Positions 45,653 through 59,332 are shown, numbered from the stretch's first letter. The stretch is DNA of 64,000 nucleotides from Plicaturopsis crispa FD-325 SS-3 (GCA_000827205.1 KN832563.1:940863-1004862), one strand, 5' to 3'. The notes: generated by a model not told the origin, from the letters alone. Numbers and translations: made by a program.

Positions 45653-48600
45653 ATGTCGTCTCCAGGATCTCCTAGACTCGTCGACTCGTATACGGCGCCG
45701 AAGGATGTTCTCCAGGAGTTCGCAGATATGGCGGAGGAGGAAAACGTCGACCCCTTCGCCGAGACGGCCTCGAAGCGGCAAATTGCTGCGCGACAGTCGG
45801 ATTATCATAACCGCAAGTTCAACCGTACTGCCCTCGAGAGCGCAGATGCGTTCCAGCAGTCGGACGACGGGAAGGAGGTAGAGGGTGGATACAAGGATGC
45901 GATGAGGTTGGCGCGGTTGGAGCAGGAGGAAGTTAGAGTGAGGCGGGCCATTGAGGAGAAGGAAAGGCAGGACAGGGAGGAGGGAAAGATGAAGATGGAC
46001 TTGGACAAGACACCACCGGCTGCAGAGATAGAGGAAGTTGCGCGGGAACTGGCTGCCGCCAAAGAGCTTGCTACGTCTGCTTCGTCGAAGCGCAAGCGTC
46101 GTTGGGACATTACGGAGCCGTCGGACGAAAATGCAGACCCCAACACACCCAAAGACGACAGTGGGGAATGGTCGAAAGAGGCGCTCGAAGCTTCTGCTCC
46201 CAAAAAGCGGCGGTCGCGATGGGATGCTACGCCCGCCGACGTCGTCCCAGGAGAGACTCCAAAGCGTTCTCGGTGGGATCAGACGCCCGTTGCGTCAGGT
46301 CCTGGTGGATTCCAGGACGTACCTATGACCCCCATCATCATGAACGCACCCGGTTTTATGCAAGAGGACAAACACAATCGATACCTTACCGACGAAGAGC
46401 TCGACGCGGTCCTCCCACAAGCTGGGTACTCCATTGTTACTCCTCCACCAGGCTACGCTCCCACAGTTGCACCTCGGAAACTCTTAGCCACTCCGGTGAC
46501 GGAAGTTGGCGGCTTCCAAATCCAAGAGAGCTCCGACGCGGCTGCAGCTGCAGCTGCCGCTGGTCTTGCGCCCGAACTACCTACGGAGATCCCTGGGGTA
46601 GGGAATCTTGCTTTCTTCAAGGCAGAGGATGCGCAATATTTCGCGAAAATCCTCAAGGAGGAGGATGAGACGGAGCTTACGGTCGACGAGATGAAGGAGC
46701 GAAAAATTATGCGTCTCCTTTTGAAGATAAAAAACGGTACGCCGCCTGTCCGCAAAACTGCCCTCAGGCAGATTACCGACAAGGCGCGGGAATTTGGTGC
46801 TGGGCCGCTCTTCGACAAAATCCTCCCACTGCTCATGGAACGAACACTCGAGGACCAGGAGCGCCACCTTCTCGTCAAAGTCATTGACCGCGTGCTTTAC
46901 AAGCTCGACGATCTTGTGCGTCCGTATGTCCACAAGATCCTCGTTGTCATCGAGCCACTATTGATTGACGAAGACTACTACGCTCGTGTCGAAGGACGCG
47001 AAATCATCTCCAACTTGTCGAAAGCCGCTGGTCTCGCCCACATGATCTCCACTATGCGTCCCGATATCGACCATGCGGACGAATACGTCCGTAACACCAC
47101 CGCCCGAGCATTCTCCGTCGTCGCCTCAGCACTTGGTATTCCATCCCTCCTCCCCTTCCTGAAGGCTGTATGTCGCAGCAAAAAGTCGTGGCAGGCGCGG
47201 CATACTGGTATCCGTATTGTCCAGCAGATTGCCATCATGATGGGCTGCGCTGTTCTTCCCCATCTCCGAAACCTCGTGAACTGTATTGCGCACGGTCTGG
47301 CCGATGAGCAGCAGAAGGTCCGCACGATGACCGCCCTTGGTCTTGCTGCGTTGGCGGAGGCTGCCGCACCCTATGGTATCGAGTCCTTCGACGAGGTTCT
47401 CAAACCATTGTGGCTTGGTATCCGTCTCCACCGTGGAAAAGGTCTCGCCGCCTTCCTGAAAGCCATTGGTTTCATCATCCCGCTCATGGACCCCGAATAC
47501 GCATCCTACTACACCAAGGAAGTGACCGTCATCCTCATTCGTGAGTTCCAGACGTCAGACGAGGAGATGAAGAAGATTGTTTTGAAGGTAGTCAAACAAT
47601 GCGCGGCGACGGAGGGTGTCACGCCAGGCTACATCAAGCAAGATATCCTTCCAGACTTCTTCAAAGCCTTCTGGGTCCGTCGTATGGCTCTTGACCGTCG
47701 CAACTACCGCCAAGTCGTCGAAACCACTGTCGAGCTCGCACAGAAGGCCGGCGTCTCCGAAATTGTCGGCCGCATCGTGAACGAGCTGAAAGACGAGGCG
47801 GAGCACTACCGGAAGATGGTCATGGAGACGATCACGAAGGTGGTGGCTACCCTGGGAGCCTCCGACATCGACGAAAGGTTGGAGGTCAGGCTTGTGGATG
47901 GTATTATCTACTCATTCCAGGAGCAGACTTCGGAGGACCAAGTCATGCTCGATGGTTTCGGCACTGTTGTAAACGCCCTCGGTATCCGCGTCAAACCCTA
48001 TCTCACCCAGATCGTCTCGACCATTCTTTGGCGGCTCAACAACAAAAGCGCCAAGGTCCGTCAGCAAGCAGCCGATCTGACAACGCGGTTAGCAGTCGTT
48101 ATCAAACAGTGTGGCGAGGACCAGCTTTTGAGCAAGCTGGGTTTGGTGCTCTTCGAACAGCTCGGAGAAGAGTACCCAGACACGCTGGGCAGTATCATCG
48201 CTGCAGAGGGTGCTATCGCGAACGTTGTCGGTATGACTCAGATGAACCCGCCGGTCAAAGATCTTCGTGAGTTCATTTCGTTATCTTTTTTCATCGTTGT
48301 GTAGACTAATTTTCCCTCTCTATCCAGTTCCTCGTATGACCCCTATTCTGCGTAATAGGCACGAAAAGGTGCAGGAGGCCTCAATAAATTTGATCGGTCG
48401 CATTGGTGAGCATTCAGGTCTCAAACTACTTTTCAACACATATTAATGCTATATCAGCCGATCGTGGTGCTGAATTCGTCCCGGCAAGGGAATGGATGCG
48501 AATTTGTTTCGAACTCCTTGACCTTCTAAAGGCGCACAAGAAGGGAATTCGTCGAGCTGCCGTCAACTCTTTCGGTTACATTGCGAAGAGTTTGGGTCCG

Positions 48601-49310
48601 CAGGATGTGCTCTCTGTGCTTCTCACGAACTTGAGGGTGCAGGAGCGGCAGAGTCGTGTGTGCAGTACTGTTGCGATTGCAATCGTAGCGGAAACATGTG
48701 GTCGTAAGTACTCACTGTTTGTCGAGACGAAAGTTCTGGCTAACGTGCTTCCCCACCAACAGCTTTCACATGTATACCGGCCATCCTGAACGAATACCGA
48801 ACGGCTGAGCTCAACGTTCGGACCGGTTGTTTGAAGGCTCTATCTTTCGTCTTCGAATACGTTGGTCCACAATCGGCGTACTACGCTGACTCCGTCGTCA
48901 CCATGCTCGAGGACGCCCTCACCGACCGAGATCTCGTCCACAGACAAACGGCAAGCACTATTGTCAAACATCTCGCGCTCGGCGTCGCGGGCTTGGGTTG
49001 CGAGGACTCCATGCTCCATCTCATGAACCTCGTCTGGCCAAACTGCTTCGAAACGAGTCCACACGTTATTGGCGCGGTTATGGACGCCATCGAAGCCATG
49101 AGGGTGACGCTAGGACCCGGCGTGCTGTTGAGCTACGTGCTGCAGGGCTTGTTCCACCCCGCGCGGAAGGTGCGGGAAGTGTACTGGCGCATCTACAATG
49201 CGTTGTACTTGGGTGCGGAGGACGCTTTGGTGCCGTTCTATCCTGATCTCGGCGAGCTTAGCGAGGGGCAGAATGTGTTTGATAGACATCCCCTACAGGT
49301 CTTCATTTGA
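45653..49310 (+). CDS. Splicing factor 3B subunit 1 (SF3b155 / Hsh155)
   Basis: HEAT-repeat scaffold of the U2 snRNP SF3b complex that clamps the branch site. Exons 45653-48266, 48328-48405, 48458-48703 and 48763-49310 give 1161 aa. The N-terminal tail has RWD-TP motifs ([18 protein letters not shown]), substrates for cell-cycle kinases in animals, and the U2AF-like-binding ULM style. [20 protein letters not shown] introduces the conserved p14-binding segment. Then about twenty HEAT repeats: [100 protein letters not shown]. The intron between exons 3 and 4 splits Pro of CGPFTC. Highly conserved, essential gene. Confidence 0.96.
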
Positions 49311-49392
49311 GTGTTTTCTTCATATTGTAACCGCATCTTCATAGTTTGGTAGTTTACCTTGTACGAACAGAATTATATTTTCTTATTGCTTT

Positions 49393-50399
49393 GCCCGCAC
49401 GTATGGTGGGCCAAGTGCACTTTTAATTATTTCCGCGCATAACTCGGGCGCGCAATTCAAGTGCGCGCGCAAAATAGAATGTTTTACTAGAAACTGCTTA
49501 CTACTAGGGTTCCCCAAGCCTTCAAGTACCTTCCCTAATGGCCACCGACATTCATCATGACATTAATGCCTGTGAGCTCGAGGTCGTCGTCAGTCATGGC
49601 GACGACGGTGTTCGGCTGCATTTCCGAGTGCCGACTCCGATATCCGGCCACCGCGACGGACGATAAACAACTTGCCCTCAACGTCGCCGACCTCTGTGAG
49701 ACAGCACGAAGGATTGGACGCCCGCTGCCGGATAGCAGGACAACATTACCTATGGACCTTCCCGCATTGCCTACTTAGGTCTTTGCTTATGGTCACTTGT
49801 TGCTGCCACTACATACTCCGGTTCCATCGACTCGGACTCGGCCCTAACCTACTAGTAGTACCCACTGGCCTGCCAACCTCGGTGCGTGTGTGCATAGCCA
49901 CATATTTATAAGGCGTCGGGGCTTGGGTACGGGGCAGACATGCTTGTACTGCTGGGTATGTCCGATTTTTAATGGAAATCAGTGTTTGATTATGAACCTA
50001 TAGACCTTGTCCGGTTAGCCATGGCCATGTGCCAGTGTAGCCAGACTCCGTACCGATTTGCCTCGCCACTGGCAGTATCAGCACACTGGTCTGTTCATTT
50101 TCTTTCATCCTCTACGAGCTGCACTAGGTCTCTGTCTTCCTCAGGAAATATCAGTGCTTGAGTTATCAAATTTCAGCCTATTACTGACTTGACCCCATTT
50201 CTCTTATATTCAAGGCTTATTTATGGTTAGGTATGGCTTGGGAGCACTCACTAGTTACTGTACAAGGCCCACGGACCCTTATTTTCGATGTAGACACGAA
50301 ATATGCACGAGATACGAAAAAAACTTGATTTGCGCGCTCCGAAGTTTGCGCGCGCGCGCGGTCAAATAAATGTGCAGTTTGACCCTCATACGCACGGGC
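49393..50399. mobile_element. Degenerate TIR DNA element without coding capacity
   Basis: About 1.0 kb bounded by imperfect inverted repeats of 70-77 bp: 49393-49462 and 50323-50399. Reading inward, left GCCCGCACGTATG / GTGCAC / CCGCGC / GGCGCGCAATTCAAGT corresponds to right GCCCGTGCGTATG / CTGCAC / CCGCGC / AGCGCGCAAATCAAGT, in the same order with small gaps. No long frame or transposase motif lies between them. A clear target-site duplication was not found, so the superfamily is undecided and the boundaries may be off by several bases. The divergence of the two ends suggests an old insertion. Confidence 0.6.
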
Positions 50400-50788
50400 C
50401 GCACCTCCAGTACATATATTTTACAGAGCCTCGTGTTTCGATCTGTTTGCAAGCTGACACTTTGAGGACACTCGCGGAGATTCGTCGTCGAGTAATCGGG
50501 TAGCATCTCTTTCCTTCCTGCTTTTCCCTGCGCACTCTCGCCCGACAGGGAATCTTGCTGCAATAGATTGCTTTCCCTGTAACCCTCGCCCGATATACCT
50601 GAACATAGCAGGCTGCTATTAGCAGCTGCCATTCAGGTAAGTATTAGTATGCGTGACCTTCGGATCGCACGACGACGACCCTGTCAGTTCCCCTGGCGCT
50701 AAACTTTGCCTCGAGGCCTGGCCACAGGCACTGACGCAACACCTGCTTTTCCCACTTCTAATCCTTGTCTAAGCCCGCTATCTCGACA

Positions 50789-51644
50789 ATGGACACGTCC
50801 TCGGTACTTAGCGACGACGACTACGATGTCATCTCGAATCCTGGCCATAGCGAGTCCAGCATTGCAGACCTCGCCTACAGCGGCAGCACTGGCGAGCCTG
50901 CACCGACACAGACAGCACGCGAGACATTCTACACGGTCGGTCTAAGTACGGAGGACGTGCAAACGTACGTGCGCAAGGCCCTAGAGGCCTCCGTCTCGCA
51001 AACGAATGGGCGCCACCTATCCGAGCACAGGACCGTGAGGGTATACGTAGACGGCGCATTTGACTCGTTCCATGCCGGGTGAGTCCTATGGCACGTCCGT
51101 GGCGTCGTTTTCCTAACCAGCTTGGTATTTCGAGGCATGCGCTTCAACTGCGCCAAGCGAAGCTTTCGTTCCCCTTCGTGCATCTTGTCGTCGGTGTCTT
51201 TCCCGACGACCTCATCGGGCAGAACGGCCCCGCTACTTCGCTGCCGCTCGTCGAACGGTGCGAGGTCGTGCGGCACTGCCGCTGGGTGGACGAAGTAATA
51301 CAAGACGCACCCTGGACGCTCGACGAGCAATTCATTCAACGGCGGCGCATAGACTATGTCGCTGTGGACGAAGGTGCATCCGTGGACCCCTCCTGTGGGA
51401 AGTGCAGGGTACAAGGGTACGATGCAATCAAGCGGCTAGGTGAGTTACACACGTCTCTCTCAGAAATATACGCTGAACGAGTCTCCCAGGAAAAGTCATC
51501 CCTACGCGGAGAACATTGGGTCTCTCTCACTTGTGCCCCCTTCCTTCAACAGCGCCTACACCCACCATCTCTAACACCGACACGCCGTTTCTTTACACGC
51601 CAGCCGTACAGGAGCACATGGACGTCTACGGTATCGGGCTCTGA
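50789..51644 (+). CDS. CTP:phosphocholine cytidylyltransferase-like protein
   Basis: Catalyses the CTP-dependent step making CDP-choline in the Kennedy pathway of phosphatidylcholine synthesis. Three exons (50789-51078, 51135-51439, 51490-51644) give 249 aa. Catalytic-core signatures: TVRVYVDGAFDSFHAGHALQ (HxGH nucleotide-binding motif, completed across the first intron), LRQAKLSFPFVHLVVGVFPD, ERCEVVRHCRWVDEVI, APWTLDEQFI, RRRIDYVAVDEGASVDP and GKVIPTRRTLGLS (the RTxGxS loop). After that loop the protein ends within about 40 residues (..VQEHMDVYGIGL). The long amphipathic membrane-sensing helix of the yeast and animal enzymes is therefore absent. The N-terminus is short and acidic. Confidence 0.87.
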
Positions 51645-52045
51645 CTTCCCTTTTCCTCTTTATCGCGTACAGCTTGTTTAACTGTGTAATGTGTATTCAT
51701 CGACTTCCCCGCTTATAGGATTGCCACATTTTTGCTTGGTTATGTTTGACTCTTCACTACCCCGCACCAAATAGGCGCCAAACAACGCCTACGATGTCTC
51801 ACCCAATCCAATTTGGGCCGAACGAAAATTTGGTTCCGGACTGCATGAGGGAGAGTTCATTTCCTTCGACAAGATGTCACTAACATGATTCATTAATAGG
51901 AATACAGACGTTTGGTCTTTATGACACGCTGCGAAATCCCTGTGATGCGGCGAGTACAGCTCTTGTTTAATTTACTTCCGTTGAAGCTCATCAACTTTCG
52001 GCAGATCGTGGAAAGCGGAAGCAAATCTTAGTCCTTACAAAAACA
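51645..52045. other. Intergenic region
   Basis: About 400 bp, no ORF or RNA gene supported. Confidence 0.4.
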
Positions 52046-53236
52046 ATGAACTTCCGTTATGTACGCCAAACTCCCACCATGCCGTCTCTTACATCTACCT
52101 CTCGAAATTCGATGGCCACCGAAATTCTCAACACACTACTCGAGCGCAGGTCCGCCGCTGATACCACTGGGCGTGTCCCAGAACTGCCAATTGAGGTCCT
52201 TGGTCTCATATTGAATGCAGCCTGGTCGCAACCGCTCAGCGATGCGGAACGCCTCGGCCTCACGGAATCATGCACGCTCGTGAACAAGACCTGGCTGCAG
52301 GAGTTCATGTTCGTCAGCACGAAAGACGTACACATACCGCATGCTGCCTACTATCGCTTCCACAAGCGCATAGCCCAAATCACCGCAGGACTGTGCCCCA
52401 TCACATATCCCATCAGCCTTCGGGGACGCATGCAGTCGATTACTGTCGACCTCAAGCGCACGGAGGAAAATTACACGCCGCGATCGCTAGTCAATTTCCT
52501 CACCTTCTTCTGCAAGGGAGGGCTGGAACGACAACTCAGAAGCGTACACGTCTTATATACCGACGACTTTCAGCCGAAAATCAATCTCGCCGTGCTCCCG
52601 CCACAGATCCAGGAGCTCTCCCTCACGTACCGGAAGACGAAGGCACTGGCACCGTGGACGTCGGAAACCGTGCACGTTGCCTACAGCCGAGAAAACACGA
52701 ACAGACGGTGGGCCCTCATGAGCGCCATCCATACGAGCGTGTCCGATACTGGAGATGGGCGGTGGGTGTCAGATACCGTTTGTGTCAATGCCTCGCTGGA
52801 CGATGCGACACCCTTGGACGACGTTGATCTGAGTACCGACCTCCCCACCACGATCCAGTCGCTTGTGTCACGTCCGACTCCTGAAACCCCTATCGACGTA
52901 CGCACGATGGACATGGACTTAGCAGTCAACTCGGGATTTTTCGCTCTCGACGCACTATTCGACCGCCCTGCGACGGAGAATCCCAACCTTGCGTGTGATC
53001 TTGCCATTCTCCTCGCCTTTCACTTGCTCGTGCCCCTGTTCTCGCTGAATGGCAGCGATACTACCGACCGTCAATCGCCGCCGGTGGATGTTGCAGTCGC
53101 TCGAGCTGTGCTCGTACCTTTCTATCCCCCTTCCCGCGCGCCTACAGCGTATTTACGCAATGGCATGGGTCAAGGAGTAAAGTGGGAAAAATCGCGACGA
53201 GTTGGGGCCAGAAACACAGGAGACGCGCTGCACTGA
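52046..53236 (+). CDS. F-box-like protein, first of a tandem pair
   Basis: A single exon of 396 aa from the ATG at 52046. An F-box-like segment, RVPELPIEVLGLILNAAWSQ, lies at about residues 43-62, followed by a conserved PLSDAERLGLTESCTLVNKTW. The next gene has PWMPLELLVHILQYAWSQ and PLTATERFRLLSACSLVSKTW at the same place. Further shared blocks are LRSVHVLYTDDF / LRAVHILCSDEL, ELSLTYRKTKALAPWTSETV / EVSITYTTTTPIAPWTFDTL and YSRENTNRRWALMSAI / YSRNNPRAAWTVMGAL. The two genes are thus tandem duplicates, diverged to roughly a third identity by eye. The cellular target is unknown; a role as ubiquitin-ligase adaptor is inferred only from the F-box-like start. Confidence 0.75.
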   Translation: MNFRYVRQTPTMPSLTSTSRNSMATEILNTLLERRSAADTTGRVPELPIEVLGLILNAAWSQPLSDAERLGLTESCTLVNKTWLQEFMFVSTKDVHIPHAAYYRFHKRIAQITAGLCPITYPISLRGRMQSITVDLKRTEENYTPRSLVNFLTFFCKGGLERQLRSVHVLYTDDFQPKINLAVLPPQIQELSLTYRKTKALAPWTSETVHVAYSRENTNRRWALMSAIHTSVSDTGDGRWVSDTVCVNASLDDATPLDDVDLSTDLPTTIQSLVSRPTPETPIDVRTMDMDLAVNSGFFALDALFDRPATENPNLACDLAILLAFHLLVPLFSLNGSDTTDRQSPPVDVAVARAVLVPFYPPSRAPTAYLRNGMGQGVKWEKSRRVGARNTGDALH

Positions 53237-53809
53237 TGGTTCTCGACATGGACGCTGCTCGAGAAATTAACACGGTGTTCTTGCTGGTCTCATATGAATA
53301 CAAAATACCAATACCATTCAAGCTGCTTTCTCTGTCCGATTTACTGGAAGCTGAAGGGCCTCGCTTCAAGTTCAATTGACGGTGACCGTTGTAGATCGTG
53401 ACCCCTGCAGGTTTCAGACTCAGCGAATACTGGTTGACGCGACCCGCCTTCACAAAATTGCAGTACCGTTGTTCAACCTACAACTCGATTACTACTAGTA
53501 CTATGTGAGTCGGCGCTTTCTGTAGACGTGACTCTCTCTCGATAAACGTTAGGTACCTAACGAAACCAGTGGATATCTCTAGTTAATATTTTTCAACACG
53601 GCTAGTCGTATGTTTTAATACAGCCCAAGGTGAGTCCGAGCCGTCAAGTTAATTTTGCCCGCTGCCGCCCACTCTCAATGTGTCTGCTTCCGCCTGTCTT
53701 CCGCTATCATATGTCGGGCAGCCTATGATCCACGTATAAAGGGGAACATAGCACCCTTTCTCATTGCACACTTAACCCTCTCACCCACTACAACCACAAT
53801 CGACTTGCT
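53237..53809. other. Intergenic region between tandem F-box-like genes
   Basis: About 570 bp with no supported gene. It contains the perfect palindrome TTAGGTACCTAA near 53549 and, at its right end, the promoter of the second gene. Confidence 0.4.
53735..53741 (+). promoter_or_regulatory. TATA box of the second F-box-like gene
   Basis: TATAAAG lies 69 bp before the ATG at 53810, followed by a CT-rich leader (CCCTTTCTC, CCCTCTCACCC) of the kind found at fungal transcription starts. Confidence 0.5.
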
Positions 53810-55168
53810 ATGTTGTCTGCCATAACCGCCCCTCTCATCGCCGAGCATGGTCGGCCCAAAACATGGAATCACCTAGGAAGATTCATACCCGTATCAGGTC
53901 GGCTGCGACGTTTTGTGCGCAAAACACCTTCCCCGACATTGGCCGTGGAAAAGGCGTCGGCCAACTCGTCTCTCACCGACGTATCCACCACTGGCAGTAC
54001 CTCTACACCGGAAACGTCATCTAGTATGGAAGTCATACCCGTCTCCAATCAAGAAACCACATATCCCTGGATGCCGTTGGAGCTCTTGGTCCACATACTA
54101 CAATATGCGTGGTCGCAACCCCTCACAGCTACGGAACGCTTCCGTCTGCTAAGTGCTTGCTCACTGGTCAGCAAGACCTGGTTTAACCAGTTTCAACTCG
54201 TGATCGCGTCGGACGTCCATGTGCCATCCACCCGTTACAGCGCCTACGCCGCACACCTCCTCCGTGCGGCGTCTGGAAAGAGCGCATACCCCTTTCCGAC
54301 TTCGCTGCCTCAACGCATGCGCACCATCACGTTCGAGGTTGGCGGCAGCGCTCTGCTCTGGCATCCTAGAGGGGACGTGATCCTGCCCGTTTTTCTGAGC
54401 AACGTCTGCGCGCCCGACAGCACACCGAACCTTCGGGCCGTGCACATATTGTGCTCCGACGAGCTCATCACTCGAATCCAGCTTGCGGAGATGCCGGCGC
54501 AGGTCGAGGAGGTGTCCATCACTTATACGACGACCACCCCTATAGCGCCCTGGACGTTCGACACTCTGCGCGTCGACTATAGCCGCAACAACCCCCGGGC
54601 CGCCTGGACTGTCATGGGCGCCCTCCGTTCGAGCATGTTCAACGCTGGCGGCGGGGCGTGGGTGTCCGATGTCGTCGAGGCCAAGGCTCTCCCTGGCGAG
54701 AGCGAGTATGTCAAAAATCTGACTATGGACCTTCCGATCAACGTGCGCGCACTCATGGCGCGCCCCACATCCGGGATCCTCGGCGCAGCCGTTCGGCTCA
54801 TGGGAATGAACTCCGCAATGTACGCAGGACTCTTTGCTCTCGACACTACCTCTGTGGCACCGGCTGCCTCGTCGTTCACGGACGACGCGACGCTCGCGGT
54901 CGATCTCGCCAAGTACCTTGCACTGAAATTCCTAGCGCCGGATCTGCACGACACCGACGATAGCGACGACGACGACGAAGGCGCCGATGATGTTCGACTA
55001 TCTCCCGCCGACGCGAAACTCGCCAAGGCGGCGCGAATGTTCAAGCTCTGTGTCCCGACACTTGTCCCGACCGGGTTGACTACCAGTGGTCTAGGCCGGG
55101 GGTTCAAGTGGAGAAAGGTCCGGAGAGTGTGGATACAGGTCGATGGGAAGCACGTCGAGACTCGTTGA
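53810..55168 (+). CDS. F-box-like protein, second of a tandem pair
   Basis: A single exon of 452 aa, paralogous to the gene at 52046-53236. It has a longer N-terminal extension (residues 1-85, Ser/Thr-rich, with a basic start RPKTWNHLGRFIPVSGRLRR). The F-box-like segment PWMPLELLVHILQYAWSQ and the shared central blocks follow. Near the C-terminus an acidic insert, DTDDSDDDDEGADD, is not present in the neighbour. Both end with a similar G(L/M)G(R/Q)G(F/V)KW(R/E)K motif, which shows the duplication covers the full length. No catalytic motif; function unknown. Confidence 0.75.
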   Translation: MLSAITAPLIAEHGRPKTWNHLGRFIPVSGRLRRFVRKTPSPTLAVEKASANSSLTDVSTTGSTSTPETSSSMEVIPVSNQETTYPWMPLELLVHILQYAWSQPLTATERFRLLSACSLVSKTWFNQFQLVIASDVHVPSTRYSAYAAHLLRAASGKSAYPFPTSLPQRMRTITFEVGGSALLWHPRGDVILPVFLSNVCAPDSTPNLRAVHILCSDELITRIQLAEMPAQVEEVSITYTTTTPIAPWTFDTLRVDYSRNNPRAAWTVMGALRSSMFNAGGGAWVSDVVEAKALPGESEYVKNLTMDLPINVRALMARPTSGILGAAVRLMGMNSAMYAGLFALDTTSVAPAASSFTDDATLAVDLAKYLALKFLAPDLHDTDDSDDDDEGADDVRLSPADAKLAKAARMFKLCVPTLVPTGLTTSGLGRGFKWRKVRRVWIQVDGKHVETR

Positions 55169-55539
55169 TCAATTTGGGGTTACGCGGCATACTACGAGGC
55201 AAATGGACTTTATGGACTCACATAACATCATTCATGGACTCGCATCGCATGTACTCACCCTTTCTTGTTTTGCGTATCGGAAATATACCCAGAACACTCA
55301 AAAAATAGACCATCTACTGTATCATTCCTAGCAATCTCAACAGATAAATTTCAGTACATGAAAAGCACTCGGACGAAGGGGTATATAGGCAGGGCTAACA
55401 AAAGGCAACGCAGCAAGTACACGTTTCCTATCATGTGCTACGCATATCGAGTGATGTGGGTGCTACGCACAGACCTGAGATGATTACCTGGGCATGTCCT
55501 CAGTTGAATGCTCAAAGACGCGGACGGAGTAAGAAGGAC
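55169..55539. other. Convergent intergenic region
   Basis: About 370 bp between stop codons of convergent genes, AT-richer than its surroundings. Nothing recognised. Confidence 0.4.
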
Positions 55540-56620
55540 TTACATTTTATTGGTCTTGGCTAATTCATCCCAGTCAGGAAGGTCGAAGAACGATGGAAGG
55601 CGGCGCCACAGTGAAACACGGTTATCTTCGTAGAGAGTTTGAGCGGCCTCAAGACAGGGAGGGCATAAATCAACCCCCCATTGCGCATCCCAGGGTTGGA
55701 ACGCGTCGTAGTCGTACCCGCGAGCAGAAAGGGTGATGACCACTGCCGCCTTCGCCTTGCAGCATGCACCGGGGCAGGTGCACCCTGAAGTCGCACTGCA
55801 GACCCAACCCTGGAACGCAGCCAGCGACTGCGCGCGAAGCTTCTCCAGTCCGACCAAGCAGATTGTCCTGTCTTCGGGAGTAAAGCTGTCCTCGTCGAGT
55901 AGCTTCGCCGTGGAATACGTCCTTCCGCAGGCATAATATGCGACCGGCAATGGAGAGTGGATGCCCGTGTCGCGTAGCAAACGCACCACTTTGAACTCGT
56001 CCCCTTCAGTCCGTTCGATGTATATGTTCCGGAAAGGATTCGCGGATGTGAACGGGTTCTCTAGCGAAGAGACATAATCTCCTCTTATGTGACGCAGAGC
56101 GGAGTCATAGACGTGCTTGATTCTATATTTTTTCCCGAGACGGAGCATAGCTGCAACGACAGGAAACGGTTTCATTCCGAAGGCCCAGGGTGGATACATG
56201 CTGCCCAAGGTATCAGTGTACAGACCCGCATCAGTACTTGTGAGCTCCTTACCTCCAGTTATGAATCGCGTGCAACAAATACCTCACGTCTGTGGCTGTG
56301 TCTTTGCGAAGGTGGACTACGGGGCACTTGTCGACAGTTTCCTCCGAGGTGGTGCTAGCACTGCCGCTCTCAAACAAATCCTTGAGAACGGGAGAGTTCT
56401 GTGCTAAAAACTCCCGATAAACGCGGAACTGCACGAACTCGGCTTGCAGGACGACGGATCCGTCGTCGTACCAGATGTCCGACCTTGTAATTTTTCGCAA
56501 GGACGGAGAGGTTGAGCTCTCGGGCTCATCTACTCGCTGCCGCTTGGCGGAAGGGGGTGCAAGGTCCGAGCCCATGAACGTTGGAGAGGTGGATAAAGTT
56601 GGTGCAAAGCCTGATACCAT
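55540..56620 (-). CDS. BTB/POZ domain protein A
   Basis: Two exons (56253-56620 and 55540-56200) give 342 aa. After a variable Ser/Thr-rich start comes a basic motif, SAKRQRVDEPESS, then a BTB fold: SDIWYDDGSVVLQAEFVQFR VYREFLAQNSPVLKDLF and PVVHLRKDTATDVRYLLHAI. The intron interrupts the fold at HNW. The second exon has FPVVAAMLRLGKKYRIKHVY DSALRHI, the usual BTB end. The C-terminal half is a fungal extension with Cys-rich CSATSGCTCPGACCK and FDLPDWDELAKTNK. Such proteins can be Cullin-3 adaptors, but the substrate is unknown. The gene at 59333-60342 is a paralogue with the same intron site and the same tail. Confidence 0.83.
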
Positions 56621-57215
56621 GTGAGAGGTGGACGTTGTAGCGGATGTAGAATGGGTGGGTGCCACTGGTGGACTTTAGAGTGAGTTCGTTATATGGGCGA
56701 TCGCCGATGCAAAGTCGACTTTGATACCTCAAATGCGATGGCGAGTGGCGTAAAAGTATGTGTGTCTGAGAATCAGCCTTTGACGGCGTCACGGACATTA
56801 AACTGAGACGTGTTCTGAGGGCGCGTTTGTCTCGTCGAAGTTGAAAGGGCTCGGATTCTCGGTTGCGTCAAATGAGCTGCATTGTTTCATTAAAGGAAGA
56901 TTGAATGTCAAGTATATGATGGTGTGCGTACCTACATATTCCATAGCTTCGTACCAATAAATTCCTGGGGGCGAACTGGATCGCTAGGATGAGGCATCCA
57001 TCGCATATGTTTCGTCAATGTCACGGTCATTCATCCGTTCGTTTTCAAAATTTGGCGGTCCCCTGGAGCCAGTCTTCTCGAGTTTCTTGTAATCTTTTCA
57101 CGGATACCAGGATAGCACATAAGTAGTACGCATTGCAAGGTTGTTGAAAGGACAGTCCGCTAAACCTTTGAACGACAAAGAAACTGAACCTGTGGCGTTA
57201 TAACCACGTGCGCCA
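56621..57215. promoter_or_regulatory. Divergent promoter region BTB A / zinc-finger factor
   Basis: About 595 bp between divergent start codons. No coding evidence. GTTATAACCACG lies near 57197, shortly before the zinc-finger ATG. Confidence 0.35.
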
Positions 57216-59071
<1,856 letters not shown>

Positions 59072-59332
59072 TGCGCTTGGACAATCTGCAGGTTTGACGA
59101 GATTATTTGCTGAAGTACTGTACGATTACATGTTGCTGCTTGAAACCAATTGTAACCCGCCAGTGCGCTCGATAGAAAGCATTGACCGGCCCTTAAGCAG
59201 CGCTCAGCTCGCGTCTCAAGCGCGTCGGGCCCGGCATCTCGTTACTCGTATCTCTTGACGCTGAGCTGCCTGTGACAAGAAACCATCCTCCATTCCTTTT
59301 AATTCCTTTGCTGGTAGTCCCACTGTTCTCCT

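Noticed and set aside
53545-53560. TTAGGTACCTAA palindrome as a transposon end
   Set aside because: A single short palindrome with no matching partner or flanking duplication.
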